DNA from: Bolinopsis microptera
Taxonomy: Eukaryota; Ctenophora; Tentaculata; Lobata; Bolinopsidae
DNA: 64,000 nucleotides
NCBI RefSeq assembly: GCF_026151205.1
Contig: NC_087077.1
Coordinates: forward strand, 12,126,983 to 12,190,982
Direction of reading: 5' to 3'
Shown: positions 33,224 through 46,819 of the stretch, piece after piece
Position numbering within the stretch: position 1 is the first letter of the stretch
How the letters are laid out: every line of letters starts with the position of its first letter
Notes under the pieces: generated by a model
Told to the model about the DNA's origin: nothing
The model's database searches: none
Seen by the model: only the letters and a program-made list of their open reading frames with translations
Program-made: the position numbers and the translations under genes

Positions 33224-34600
33224 GCCCATCAAAGAATATAAAGACAGGTTGTTGGTCAGAAACTGCGAAATATTCGGTTTTGCGTAGGTATAGTGACTGC
33301 AGAGGTTTGCGACAGGCAAATTATGGGAAAGAGCTCGTCGCGACGGGTAACTTAAACAAGCATCACGACGTTAATCATAAACGTTTCATCGTTGATCGTA
33401 GAAAGGCAATCCACCAAGTGCGTAAAAATACCGTTCAGCGAGAAATAAAACCTGTTCTTTTTATTCGTAAGCTTATATAAATGAAGGTTGCAAAACATGG
33501 AATTGCAGGAATTGAATTGATCTATTTTGGTTATACATGAATAGTTTTGTGCGTCATATTTTAAAGAGAGGAAGTCATAGGCATTAAATCACTGAGCTTA
33601 TAAAGTAGTCAATATAATGCAGTTGAAATTCATTCGCAAGCCAACACATTTCAACCATATTTTGAGTTGTTGGAAGCGCCTGATTTAAATTGTATCTAAT
33701 AATATTCATATAGTAGTAAGTTGCTTTGCACTTCGGTTTATCACACTTTCTCGCAACTGCAAGGAACATCATTTTGTATATCATGCCTATTATTATAATG
33801 ATCACAATCCGTATGAACAATGAAAACTGCATGATACACCTGCACCACTTCTCCTTTTCTAATATACTGTTTTTATCGTCTTAAATGCGAGTATTTCCAA
33901 ATAACACCCTCCTTCGACGACAGACTTGATGGGATTATGACGGGTAACTGTCATTGCTTTAATTATGCAAACCCGTGGTTGAGGCCAAACAGGTATTTCC
34001 AGTCAAGCGGTCAGCTCTGCCGGTTTTTGACAAAAGTGCTTATAGACCACTCAAATGTGCGAGGTTTTTAAGCACTTTTGTCAAATTTTTGATTTGAAGG
34101 TACAATCCACTACGAATAATAAAAGTTCAAGTATTCCGATGAACATTGATTCATTATGCCAAGACAGTCTTAAATGTTTGCCAAACAAGGAACTTCTGCC
34201 ACGTTCCTCCCAGAATTTCAATTAGAAGATTAAATTAAACAAGCGGATTTAAGATACTTCAAGATACTTCATCAATAAATACACAATCAAACATGTGCAT
34301 CACCACCCAAAGACCTGTGCGACAAGCACAAAATGCAACATTAACTTAAACTCAAAAATATCCTACATTAGGGCTTGCAAGTTGCAACGTCTTGTTATAC
34401 TTTCAATTATCAACTCATAGGAATCTAGAATGGTCGGCAAGGATCGACCGGAATTCAGACTTAGTCCCGGTCCAAAATCAAAGCAAGCTGTGATTTTAAA
34501 ATTTCAATATTCAGTCTTGATTTAATTTTGAGAATCCTTAAATTTTTTATTTAAAAATTATTCCATTTTTTTAATTATTGACACAGATAAATTGTAAAAA
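33224..34600. other. Intergenic, only a palindromic element recognised
   Basis: No coding sequence recognised. Short frames at 33280-33480 and 33584-33832 lack homology, codon bias or splice context. Confidence 0.35.
34028..34082. mobile_element. Small palindrome related to the TIR of the 2-kb transposon
   Basis: TGACAAAAGTGCTTA and TAAGCACTTTTGTCA face each other across about 25 bases, preceded by CTCTGCCGGTTTT. The sequence is nearly the terminal repeat of the element at 8974-10991 (CTGCCGTTTTCTGACAAAAG), so this is probably a tiny internally deleted relative. No target-site duplication was found. Confidence 0.6.
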
Positions 34601-34603
34601 ATA

Positions 34604-35335
34604 TATTTCTAATTTCTAATTTCTAATTTCTAATTTCTAATTTCTAATTTCTAATTTCTAATTTCTAATTTCTAATTTCTAATTTCTAATTTCTAATTTC
34701 TAATTTCTAATTTCTAATTTCTAATTTCTAATTTCTAATTTCTAATTTCTAATTTCTAATTTCTAATTTCTAATTTCTAATTTCTAATTTCTAATTTCTA
34801 ATTTCTAATTTCTAATTTCTAATTTCTAATTTCTAATTTCTAATTTCTAATTTCTAATTTCTAATTTCTAATTTCTAATTTCTAATTTCTAATTTCTAAT
34901 TTCTAATTTCTAATTTCTAATTTCTAATTTCTAATTTCTAATTTCTAATTTCTTATTTCTAATTTCTAATTTCTAATTTCTAATTTCTAATTTCTTATTT
35001 CTAATTTCTAATTTCTAATTTCTAATTTCTAATTTCTAATTTCTAATTTCTAATTTCTAATTTCTAATTTCTAATTTCTAATTTCTAATTTCTAATTTCT
35101 AATTTCTAATTTCTAATTTCTAATTTCTAATTTCTAATTTCTAATTTCTAATTTCTAATTTCTAATTTCTAATTTCTAATTTCTAATTTCTAATTTCTAA
35201 TTTCTAATTTCTAATTTCTAATTTCTAATTTCTAATTTCTATTTTCTATTTTCTATTTTCTATTTTCTATTTTCTAATTTCTATTTTCTATTTTCTATTT
35301 TCTAATTTCTATTTTCTAATTTCTAATTTCTAATT
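34604..35335. repeat. 7-bp satellite TAATTTC, about 104 copies
   Basis: Nearly perfect heptamers; towards the right end (35240-35310) a TATTTTC variant takes over, and the array stops at TTTAGAAATTAGTAAATTA. No gene is seen around it. Confidence 0.98.
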
Positions 35336-35339
35336 TAGA

Positions 35340-38300
35340 AATTAGTAAATTAATTTCTACTACAGTAATAGTTTATTGCTGTGATCACGTAGGTATTACA
35401 ATAAGAAATTAACTCACTGCAGCCTCGCTACACCCTTGACCCTAGATATTATCTCCCATAGAGTTTTTAGCTACCTTTTAATGTCCGCTCACACGCAACT
35501 GAGAATTAAGGCGCTCAAAATCAAATAAGTTTATCTGAACAATCTGGATAAGCTGAGAATATAGGTCGTGGTTCTTTTTAATTACTATTTCAGAACAGGG
35601 GGTCGCGTTCAGACTTCAGCTGGCACTCCAGCTTGTCATTCGAATATCTGATCACCATACTCCCTAATACATTATTAATATTATATTATTATAATCGGTT
35701 ATCCAGATCTCTCTTATAAGTACCTACTAGCTGATTTCTTTTTTTTCTACGATATTTGGAGTACGCTTATTTGAAGTTAATAATTATTTACTTACTTACT
35801 GAAGAATTGGTGTTTCGAATGGGAATTACGTTATTCAAGACCTTAAAGCTAATCACAACGCTTGCAAGCACTTTTATACCCCTATAACTATTTTTTTTCT
35901 CTTTTTCATTTAGACTCATCAGAAGTCGTTAAGTAGGTCTATTTTTAATTAAAAATAGAGAATCCGAAACTAACATGAAAGATCAACTCAGCCAATATAG
36001 CTTATTATATATTGTTATATTATATTATATATGTTATTGAAAATAGGTCGGCAGAGGTTCAGTTCAGTTTTTTGGTGAATCAAAAAACTCCTGAAACGTT
36101 AGTCAATAAAATCAAAATTGGACCTTGACTGAAATAGCTGTGCTCGCTTTCTATAATTGACCAAGTGGAGAGTTGTCTTACTCTTAAATAGCGTTATTTT
36201 TCAAAAATCAACTGCACCGTGACATAACCGAAACCTCAAACCCCCTATATAAACTATATAAACCCCTAAATCACTATTTAAAGCAGTGCGCCTATTTTAG
36301 TTAATTGAAATATCATATTGACGGAAGACTGCATTTAGGTAGGTATTGTTACTATGGTAACTGCAGTTAGCGAATTCAATCTTTCTGCATCTCCTGAGAT
36401 CGCTGCCTTTTAGTGTTTTACGCATGATGGTCTTTAGCGGTAATTTACTTTCATGACACATTGCCTAATATGGTATTATGTAGGATGTCGCTACTCCTTC
36501 CACAGTCTAGCAACGAGTGGGTGGCGATATTTTCGTGTTCGACCTTTGCTTCAACCTATTAAGGTATCCGATTGACTTTGGTTTACGTAAGCGGGGAATC
36601 ATTCGCCATCTTTCACTTCGTAGTTGGTCCTTTGCTTATGTCCGTATTTGTACATAATTGTACGACGTAGCAGGGTTTTTCAAGGTGCGGGGGCGTCCCC
36701 GCGGACCCTTTTACCATTACAGAAATTCAAACAACAGATATTCCCAAGCGCCCCTTATAAGAAGAAGTATCAGGGTGAGTGGGCAGCGAATTAGATTTTA
36801 TAAAATCGTTGGAAGACCAATATACTTCATTAATATTAAGTTCGCTGGCATATTGTGATTTTCTTCAGTCTCCATTGGTTTGCATTTTTCGGTCCAGAAG
36901 ACTCCTCTACAATAGTGACTCTGTCAGGTGAGTGGTTCATGTATGTAGTGTGCAGCACGATGCAGCTCCGTAAAACTATTGTTCATATGTTGACCTGATT
37001 AGATTGATATATGTCATGTGTGACGAGGCCGTAATTTTCAACAAGCAAGTTTGCCAAAGTTAAGTTGATAATGAGATTTGTAATGGGTTTTGTGAGCTAC
37101 AGGAATTTTGCTAGTTAAACTGTAAGAGGGTAAAAGAACTTGAAGAGCTGCCATAAAATTTTCTTGGAGATTAGATCATGAATTTGAATTATGTTTTTGA
37201 GGGTCAGTCATTAAAATTTTGTAGGAAAACTTGTTTTAATTTTTTTTAAATCAATAAAAACATTTCAGTCAGATATCTTTGAACAAATTTTATTTTTTCT
37301 GGATACGAGCTTAATCCCGCTCCAGTTCCGGTGTGCATTTTTAAAGAAGGAGTATACTGCTATCTAATAAAAATGTGGAATTGTAGATGGGGCTAATTTT
37401 TAAAGGGGTCATGGCGGTTCACCTATCTTGTGTTGAATGTTAGTGCCAGATTCCAGAAGTTGTAATTTGTTACACATCAGCTGATTATTATCAGCATTAC
37501 TATTAAATGACTGTTAAAGACACTTGTTTAGGAGAAGTGGGTATCCTTCATTTTGGGACTGTCAAAAAAGCCTTTAAGAAGCTTCGAGAAGATTCTATTG
37601 TGTTGACACTTAATGCTGGTATTACATAACGATTGTTTCACAAGTTTGTCACTTTCAATCCGAATCGAGAGCTATCGAGTTTTGTGAGTTATTGTCGAGT
37701 GATGGAGCATATTTACTTGATCACTTTATTCCTTCGTAAACCATCTAAGTGCTTAGTATACTTTTGTAAAAAAATTATGTTGGTTCAGGATATAAAAACC
37801 TTTAGTAACGTCCTATTTAATTGCGGAAGTTCCATCATTTACGGAAATTTTCCGCACCTAAATGGCGACTCTAATTTTCTATTCGGGTGTTTCCCCTTTC
37901 AGTTGCACAATCAACACCACCAGTTCACGTATGCGTAATGTTTCAGTGGGATTAATTTACTATTTAACATTTTAACTTTCCTGTTCCTCTAGTCTCCCTT
38001 TCCTTAATATGATTCTGAGAACTTGGTAAACTGTTGACGACCACACCTATCACATAGTCAACCCCAGACTCTTAACGCTAAAAACTGTTAATGCATAGTT
38101 AACACACCCTCTCTTTAAAATAGGTTAACTCTCTCACTCTGAGCTTGGTTTTTGAATTGCGCTTATTAAATTTCGAGTGGCAGTGCCAGAAAGGTTTTTA
38201 TTTTTCTCTTAACCTATAATCGACCTTATTAACGAACCATTACGTCCTTCAGCTTTTCCTAAAATGTTGTATTCATGATGCGGAGCCTTCCCTTGCAGAA

Positions 38301-39695
38301 TATAGGGAGCCTTCTGTACTCAGGGCCGGTTGATAAAATTAAATATAGATATAGATAACAGTTGACCAACAAACTAGGGCCCGTGGCCCGTGGGGGTGAA
38401 AGACTCTGAGCCAGTGCCCGTGGGGATAGACATGCCCATATTTGGCCTATTTTTTGCCCAATTATTACAAATCAACATTCCCAACACCAAGCTAATAGGT
38501 TATTTTTATAAAAGGTTCGACCCATGAAAGGATAGCATAAGGATGCTCTGACTGCCTCTGGGGGCATGGCAACCATGAAAGAGGTTGACGGAGATGATGG
38601 AGGTGAATTGGCAAGTGAAATGACTTTTTCGTCGATCAGGCGTTTAGGGGTCATTCATAATAACGTTTAGGGGTCATTCATAATAATGTGAATTCGGTTC
38701 TCACATTTTGAGCATGAGTTTTGATCTTTTGCTAACTTTATGAATACCAATCTTGAGTTAGTTTTGGGTGACGAGTAAATACTAACTTTATGAATACCGA
38801 TTTGAGTGCTAGTTCCAACTCTGAGCATTTACTAGCGACAAAATACTCAGCCCTGCAAATATTAACTTTACGAATACCAAAAGCGAATTTGATCTCAAAA
38901 TCTAAGATTATCTCACAATTTGAGTCTGAGTTTTCGTTTATGAATGACCCCTTTTGATATAAGATTGTGGAATGGGACACTTCAAAGTGGATCCGCTTAT
39001 GGGTATTATATTTGGTCGACTAGTAGTAGTACTGGTTTCCTGAACTTGTGTAGATTGGAACAAATTTTTTGAGTTATGAGCCAAATTAACCATATGCCCA
39101 CTGCCCAATGGCCCATATAATACAATTATATGGGCGCAAGCTCCCAATTTGATAGTTTGATCGTTTTGATGAAATTCTTTTCGGCTATGATTATTTTTGA
39201 AGGAAGGGTTTATGTTTCATTATATCTTCGAGACTGAACGCACGTGATGTCACACAAATAAGCTACAGCAATTTCTTTCAGAAATATAAATATTTTTGAA
39301 ACGTTCCTTGTTCGAACTTGGTTAAAGGCCATTATTATATTTAAAATTGTATTTAAAAACCAATCAATACTTAAAACTTGACATACAGCACGAAATTTAA
39401 GTCGTTGGCACTTAATAGATTAAGTAAATATAGTAAACTTTAAAATCGTTTCAGCTATGTATATCTCACCGCTTACGGTTCTGTACCTTTGATCATTCAT
39501 CTACTTATAAAGTTATAAGTAGATTACAAGATTTCGAATATGCTATATAAATATTCCCTGATATGAAGTGTTCTTGCGCAATCGAGATTCAAATCAATAT
39601 CAACGAAATGATATTTACTATCATTTTTAAAAGGATTGATTGGAATATTAACAAATGAACACCAACGTCCAACCTAGAGGTCGTTGTATGTCAGG
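35340..39695. other. 4.3-kb intergenic stretch, no gene recognised
   Basis: AT-rich with chance open frames (36658-36858, 37633-37938). The only structured part is the MITE at about 38646-38952. I saw no exon with a recognisable domain on either strand and no tRNA-like box B sequence. Confidence 0.35.
38646..38952. mobile_element. About 300-bp MITE with GGGGTCATTCATAA ends
   Basis: AGGGGTCATTCATAA occurs at 38646 and again at about 38670, and its complement TTATGAATGACCCC lies at 38939-38952. The interior repeats CTAACTTTATGAATACC three times. The paired ends suggest a MITE; boundaries and target-site duplication are not clear because the left end is itself duplicated. Confidence 0.55.
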
Positions 39696-39699
39696 GAGA

Positions 39700-42600
39700 T
39701 ATTTTCCAGCACATTATACCTGCTAATAGTTAACACCCCTCCCCACCCTGATACTTTAGTTAACACCCCTCCCCGCCCTGATACTTTACCGCAATATACC
39801 TGCTAATAGTTAACACCCCTCCCCACCCTGATACTTTACCGCAATATACCTGCTAATAGTTAACACCCCTCCCCACCCTGATACTTTACCGCAATATACC
39901 TGCTAATAGTTAACACCCCTCCCCACCCTGATACTTTACCGCAATATACCTGCTAATAGTTAACACCCCTCCCCGCCCTGATACTTTACCGCAATATACC
40001 TGCTAATAGTTAACACCCTCCCCGCCCTGATACTTGACCGCAATATACCTGCTAATAGTTAACACCCCTCCCCGCCCTGATACTTTACCGCAATAATAAT
40101 ATACCTTCTAATAGTTAACACCCCTCCCCGCCCTGATACTTTACCTCAATATACCTGCTAATAGTTAACACCCCTCCCCACCCTCATACTTTACCGCAAT
40201 ATACCTGCTAATAGTTAACACCCCTCCCCGCCCTGATACTTTACCTCAATATACCTGCTAATAGTTAACACCCCTCCCCGCCCTGATACTTTACCTCAAT
40301 ATACCTGCTAATAGTTAACATCCCTCCCCGCCCTGATACTTTACCTCAATATACCTGCTAATATTTAACACCCCTCCCCGCCCTGATACTTTACCGCAAT
40401 ATACCTGCTAATAGTTAACAGCCCTCCCCGCCCTGATACTTTACCTCAATATACCTACTAATAGTTAACACCCCTCCCCGCCCTGATACTTTACCTCAAT
40501 ATACCTGCTAATAGTTAACACCCCTCCCCGCCATGATACTTTGCCTCAATATACCTGCTAATAGTTAACACCCCTCCCCACCCTGATACTTTACCGCAAT
40601 ATACCTGCTAATAGTTAACATCCCTCCCCGCCATGATACTTTACCTCAATATACCTGCTAATAGTTAACACCCCTCCCCACCCTGATACTTTACCGCAAT
40701 ATACCTGCTAATATTTAACACCCCTCCCCACCCTGATACTTTACCGCAATATACCTGCTAATAGTTAACACCCCTCCCCACCCTGATACTTTACTGCAAT
40801 ATACCTGCTAATAGTTAACACCCCTCCCCGCCCTGAATCCTGATACTTTACCGCAATATACCTGCTAATAGTTAACACCCCTCCCCGCCCTGATACTTGA
40901 CCGCAATATACCTGCTAATAGTTAACACCCCTCCCCGCCCTGATACTTTACCGCAATAATAATATACCTTCTAATAGTTAACACCCCTCCCCGCCCTGAT
41001 ACTTTACCTCAATATACCTGCTAATAGTTAACACCCCTCCCCACCCTCATACTTTACCGCAATATACCTGCTAATAGTTAACACCCCTCCCCGCCCTGAT
41101 ACTTTACCTCAATATACCTGCTAATAGTTAACACCCCTCCCCGCCCTGATACTTTACCTCAATATACCTGCTAATAGTTAACATCCCTCCCCGCCATGAT
41201 ACTTTACCTCAATATACCTGCTAATATTTAACACCCCTCCCCGCCCTGATACTTTACCGCAATATACCTGCTAATAGTTAACAGCCCTCCCCGCCCTGAT
41301 ACTTTACCTCAATATACCTACTAATAGTTAACACCCCTCCCCGCCCTGATACTTTACCTCAATATACCTGCTAATATTTAACACCCCTCCCCGCCATGAT
41401 ACTTTACCTCAATATACCTGCTAATAGTTAACACCCCTCCCCACCCTGATACTTTACCGCAATATACCTGCTAATAGTTAACATCCCTCCCCGCCATGAT
41501 ACTTTACCTCAATATACCTGCTAATAGTTAACACCCCTCCCCACCCTGATACTTTACCGCAATATACCTGCTAATATTTAACACCCCTCCCCGCCCTGAT
41601 ACTTTACCGCAATATACCTGCTAATAGTTAACAGCCCTCCCCGCCCTGATACTTTACCGCAATATACCTGCTAATAGTTAACACCCCTCCCCGCCCTGAT
41701 ACTTTACCTCAATATACCTACTAATATTTAACACCCCTCCCCGCCCTGATACTTTACCTCAATATACCTGCTAATAGTTAACACCCCTCCCCGCCATGAT
41801 ACTTTACCTCAATATACCTGCTAATAGTTAACACCTCTCCCCACCCTGATACTTTACCGCAATATACCTGCTAATATTTAACACCCCTCCCCGCCCTGAT
41901 ACTTTACCGCAATATACCTGCTAATAGTTAGCACCCCTCCCCGCCCTGATATTTGACCTCAATATACCTGCTAATAGTTAACAACTCTCCCCGCCCTGAT
42001 ACTTTACCGCAATATACCTGCTAATAGTTAACACCCCTCCCCACCCTGATACTTTACCTCAATATACCTGCTAATAGTTAACACCCCTCCCCACCCTGAT
42101 ACTTTACCGCAATATACCTGCTAATAGTTAACACCCCTCCCCGCCCTGATACTTTACCTCAATATACCTGCTAATAGTTAACATCCCTCCCCACCCTGAT
42201 ACTTTACCTCAATATACCTGCTAATAGTTAACAACCCTCCCCGCCCTGATGCTTTACCGCAATATACCTGCTAATAGTTAACACCCCTCCCCGCCCTGAT
42301 ACTTGACCGCAATATACATGCTAATAGTTAACACCCCTCCCCGCCCTGATACTTTACTGCAATATAACTGCTAATAGTTAACACCCCTCCCCACCCTGAT
42401 ACTTTACCGCAATATACCTGCTAATAGTTAACACCCCTCCCCGCCCTGATACTTTACCTCAATATACCTGCTAATAGTTAACACCCCTCCCCGCCCTGAT
42501 ACTTTACCGCAATATACCTGCTAATAGTTAACACCCCTCCCCGCCCTGATACTTTACCTCAATATACCTGCTAATAGTTAACACCCCTCCCCGCCATGAT

Positions 42601-43110
42601 ACTTTACCGCAATATACCTGCTAATAGTTAACACCCCTCCCCACCCTGATACTTGACCGCAATATACCTGCTAATAGTTAACACTCTTCCCCGCCCTGAT
42701 GCTTTACGGCAATATACCTACTAATAGTTAACACCCCTCCCCGCCATGATACTTTACCGCAATATACCTGCTAATAGTTAACACCCCTCCCCACCCTGAT
42801 ACTTGACCGCAATATACCTGCTAATAGTTAACACTCTTCCCCGCCCTGATGCTTTACGGCAATATACCTGCTAATAGTTAACAGCCCTCCCCGCCCTGAT
42901 ACTTTACCGCAATATACCTGCTAATAGTTAACACTCCTTCCCGCCCTGATGCTTTACCTCAATATACCTGCTAATAGGTAACACCCCTCCCCACCCTGAT
43001 ACTTAACCTCAATATACATGCTAATATGTAACACCCCTACCCGCCCTGATACTTTACTTCAATATACCTGCTAATAGTTAACACCCTTCCCACCCTGATG
43101 CTTTACCGCA
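39700..43110. repeat. 50-bp satellite, about 68 copies with higher-order structure
   Basis: The unit CCTGCTAATAGTTAACACCC continues CTCCCCGCCCTGATACTTTA and CCGCAATATA. Diagnostic variants are A/G in CCACCC/CCGCCC, CCGC/CCTC, and a rare CAATAATAATATACC form. The rare form recurs at about 40091 and 40954 with matching neighbours, so a block of about 863 bases (about 17 units) was duplicated. Short blocks are also repeated near 42640-42870. The array ends in degenerate units after 42930. Confidence 0.97.
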
Positions 43111-43114
43111 ATGT

Positions 43115-44300
43115 ACTGCTTCAGTTCATCTTTTCCCTTTACTTGCAGAGTTTAATTCATATTTAACGAACCTGACACATTTGACAGCAGCTGTACAAAT
43201 TTAATGAAAATCGTGCGTTTCTTCATAATCCCACAATGATCGCGAGTTTAGAACTCTAATATAGGATAATCGGTCTCGGTCACGCCCAGAGATTGCTATA
43301 ATATAATGTAAAGTTTAAGTAGTTGCGCACTTTAGTTGATATCATATTTTTTATAGTCTGATTTTCGTATCATATCCATTTTGAGATAATTGCATTGAAG
43401 GTTAACCGTCACGAATATTTAAATTTGATAAATAAAAGTAGCCCTCCAAGTAAATGATTCCGATTTTAGTGACGCTGAGCTGATGCCCATATTTAATTCG
43501 GAAGGGCGACTAAAGGTTGATGTAACCAGTCTAGAGGGGGAGTATGAGCAGGTCGCTCAATTTAAATTCGCAGCCGCTATATAGGTGACTGTAGAGCACG
43601 CGGACGCAGTTCTTTGTTAACATTTCGTAATTCATTTCTCAAATCTCTCCCTCTCAGTGGGAGTGCGAGGGTTTTTGTGTTTAGCAGAAGGGTGTAAAAA
43701 TGATAGTGTGGGTGGGTTTGGAGGTTTTCTTTGTGAGATCAGTCAGGAGTGTTTTTTCTGGCTCTGAACCAAAATGAAATTGTTATGGTTGTTTTAACGT
43801 ATGTGATCGTGAATGTTGTGGAAAATTTTTGAAGAAAATATCATAATGTCCGTCATTTCTTTACTCGGTTCTGAGATTAAATATCAAGATTGCAAGATTA
43901 TGACAAGTTGACACCATCTGTCAAATTGGGGAATTTATGAGTAAACCAAACGTTTTCTATATCGGGATATGATATTTTTATTAAAATTAAAAGCAAGCTG
44001 AAAGAAACCCTATGTGTTGTTTGGTGACAAAAGATTTTCAAGTGATTTAGTTTTTAAGAGCTCTGTCCCAAAAAAAAGTTTACAATTGGAGAATTTTCTC
44101 ATTTTGACCCGCCCGCTGTGTCAACTTTCAGTAGTATTGGCAGAAGTTAGCTATTTCAGTGTAAAATATTAAGTTATTTGATTTGCACTATCGCTAGTTT
44201 ATCTTTAGGTTCATCTTCGTGGCCATCTTCAATATTCTTCGCATCTATATTCTAAAAATGTTTAACTTCGTGGAAGGGAATTGACAGTTTGTTAAGTACC
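43115..44300. other. Intergenic, no gene seen
   Basis: Unique-looking AT-rich DNA between the 50-bp satellite and the 21-bp minisatellite. No open frame of note. Confidence 0.35.
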
Positions 44301-44304
44301 TGGA

Positions 44305-44585
44305 TCTCTGAGACTGGTACCTGAATCATCAAGTCTTGTACCTGATCACTAAATCTGGCACCGGAATCATTGAGTCTGGCAGCTGAATCATTTAGTCCTG
44401 TACCTGAATCATTGAGTCTGGTACCAAAATTATTGAGTCTGGTACCTGAATCATTGAATCTGGCAGCTGAATCATCAAGTCTTGTACCTGATCACTAAAT
44501 CTGGCACCTGAATCATTGAGTCTGTCACCTGAATCATTTAGTCTGGTACCCGGATCAGTTTATTCCTTGAATCACCCAGTCTGAT
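44305..44585. repeat. 21-bp minisatellite GAATCATTGAGTCTGGTACCT
   Basis: About 13 diverged units of TCATTGAGTCTGGTACCTGA with TCATCAAGTCTTGTACC and GATCACTAAATCTGGCACC variants. A block of four units is itself repeated. Confidence 0.88.
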
Positions 44586-44924
44586 TTCTGGAAACTTGCA
44601 ATTATGTTTCTTAGAAGTTGCTCTCATATCGTGGAAACAACCCACAATATTGCACCGATGTTGCAATAAGGTGTGCAGAAGTGACGTTATAGTCTTGTAA
44701 CCGTGTAGTTTGGCACTATGTATGTCACACGATGCAGTTCACGGATTAGATGTTACTGTTTATACCAAACAGCAATTCTCTGCTGCTCCCATAATATGCA
44801 AATGTCATGTAACCATGGTAACGTCATGTAACGCTATGTTGCATTAGAGTTTACATGTGGGGTGGATTGCGAAATATAATCCATCTCTTCATTATAATAC
44901 CCATTTGCCATATCAAGTAGTTTA

Positions 44925-46815
44925 ATTTGACCGAAACCCATAATTGCGTAGAGTGGACCGCTGCCACTGTCTCTCTTTCCCAAACAAAAGGAAATTATAT
45001 TAATTTGAATAACCGTCTGCAAATGCAAAATTATTGCCGAGTACAGCTCCTTCGGGTAGTTCTTTTTAATCTATTACAATTGTAATTGTAAATAAATGGG
45101 AAAAGCGAGCGACTGATATCATTTCCTTTTGTTTGGGAAAGAGAGACACTGGCAGCGGTCCACTCTACCCAATTATAGGTTCTGGTCAAATATCATCTCT
45201 TTTTGATTAATGTCAGGGTACTTTACAAAATATAAACTGATAACTTCATTAATAAGGAGGTAATTTCAACGATTTAGAAATTTGTTTACCTTCGAAAACA
45301 TTTCCTTATGTTTAGGTAAGCACTAAGCATACCTGTCGAATGTCGATCACTGACTGAATATGCCACTTTATATTCATTCAAGCTGGCATTAAATTCATAT
45401 ATAATGCCATTTAACTGTCGTGGCAAAGCAGAATCTAATCGAAATCACGAATGAGCAAAATTCTCGCCTTTTGCACGTGCAAACTTTGAGCGGACGTTGC
45501 GTGCGCATCCAATATTGAATCGCCATAAATTTTTGCACATCGGTACTTTTTATATAGTTGGATAAGCATGCAAAGTTTCAAAACATTTCAAAAATAATTT
45601 GCATCACAACAGGACTCCAAAGTTGATAAAAATCGTGAAAATAGCAATTTTTTTTCAATTCTTTTACTAGCCTATAACACAATTTAGACCTCTAGGAAGC
45701 AAAACTGAGCTCCACAACCCAAGGGATGGCCCAACACCAGATAATACTAAATCACAACTTTTGTGTTTTTATAAAATTATTCTTCAAAAAAGTACTAACT
45801 TTAATAGGAAATATTTTTATGAAGGGGCAAGTTAGGAAAACTTTCCGGTAAATTTTTAGAATGCTTAGACAATTATCTAACATCACTATGGCCTCACATT
45901 TTGGATTAAATTACTCTTTAATGGAGAAAAATCGATTTAAAAAGTTGTTACTTTATCAAAAATCAAGTTTTAAAATGTTCAACTTGATGGCGTCATCAAG
46001 TGGTGATGATGACGTCAAATGCTTAGACAATTATCTAACATCACTATGGCCTCACATTTTGGATTAAATTACTCTTTGTTGGAGAAAAATCGATTTAAAA
46101 AGTTGTTACTTTGTCAAAAATCAAGTTTTAAAATGTTTAACTTGATGGCGTCATCAAGTGGTGATGATGACGTCAAATAATTTTCTTATATAATGTAAAC
46201 TACAGATGGTTGGATAACATCCGGTTGAAAAAGACAAGGACAAATGAAACAGGAAATTAAAATAGTTATTTATTACTTTCAACACTACTATATATCAAAT
46301 GAGCCTGAAGATGGGCGATGGCGTTGACGCCGAAAATTTGCCTACATTCCTAACTTCCTGTTTTATTTGTCCTTATGTCTCTTTCAACCGGACGTTATCC
46401 AACTATCAATATTTCATCATGAGATTAATAAACAGCGAACTACTCCAACATTTGGTTGGTCAACATCTAGACGCCCTACAAAATTTCAGATCTCTAACTC
46501 AATTTTAACATGGTTTTTAAGGCACCTGAGTCCTGAATATGGCGATTTTGGGTTTTTTACCGAATTTCGTATAACTATAACAGTGCTGGCGCGTATTTTG
46601 CGCAAATTTCTTAAAAACCTCCACATAACTATTTCCTATTCCTTTCATCTTTGACATTGATTTGGAATGTTTTGAAATTAAAATATGCCTTCTGAACGAC
46701 AAGTAAAGGGGGTATAATATTAATAGTATAGTGATTATAGTGAGTATAGTAGGTATAGTGATTATAGTGAGTATAGTGAGTATAATGGCGGCGGTCGTGT
46801 TTGCCAGCACTGCGA
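44925..46815 (-). mobile_element. Large repeat family member B, inverted relative to A
   Basis: Reverse-complement relative of 21325-23635. Its terminal module (44928-45192) keeps both TTTGACC ends but has lost most of the interior. It differs from A by a tandem duplication of about 150 bases (45870-46175) around the TGATGACGTCA motif and by a different internal segment at about 46195-46440. No coding sequence is recognised. Confidence 0.7.
45870..46180. repeat. Tandem duplication of about 150 bp inside element B
   Basis: Two near-identical copies, each from GCTTAGACAATTATCTAACA through GATGATGACGTCAAAT. Member A has only one copy, so the duplication arose after the two copies separated. Confidence 0.85.
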
Positions 46816-46819
46816 TTTC

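Noticed and set aside
36658-36858. Basic 66-codon open frame
   Set aside because: No homology recognised, no splice partners.
37633-37938. 101-codon open frame
   Set aside because: No recognised domain, the start lacks context and it lies in AT-rich sequence; likely chance.
39700-43110. CRISPR-like array
   Set aside because: The repeat is a continuous 50-bp satellite without variable spacers, in a eukaryotic genome.
46299-46810. Short ORFs inside element B
   Set aside because: Not shared with member A and no recognisable domain.
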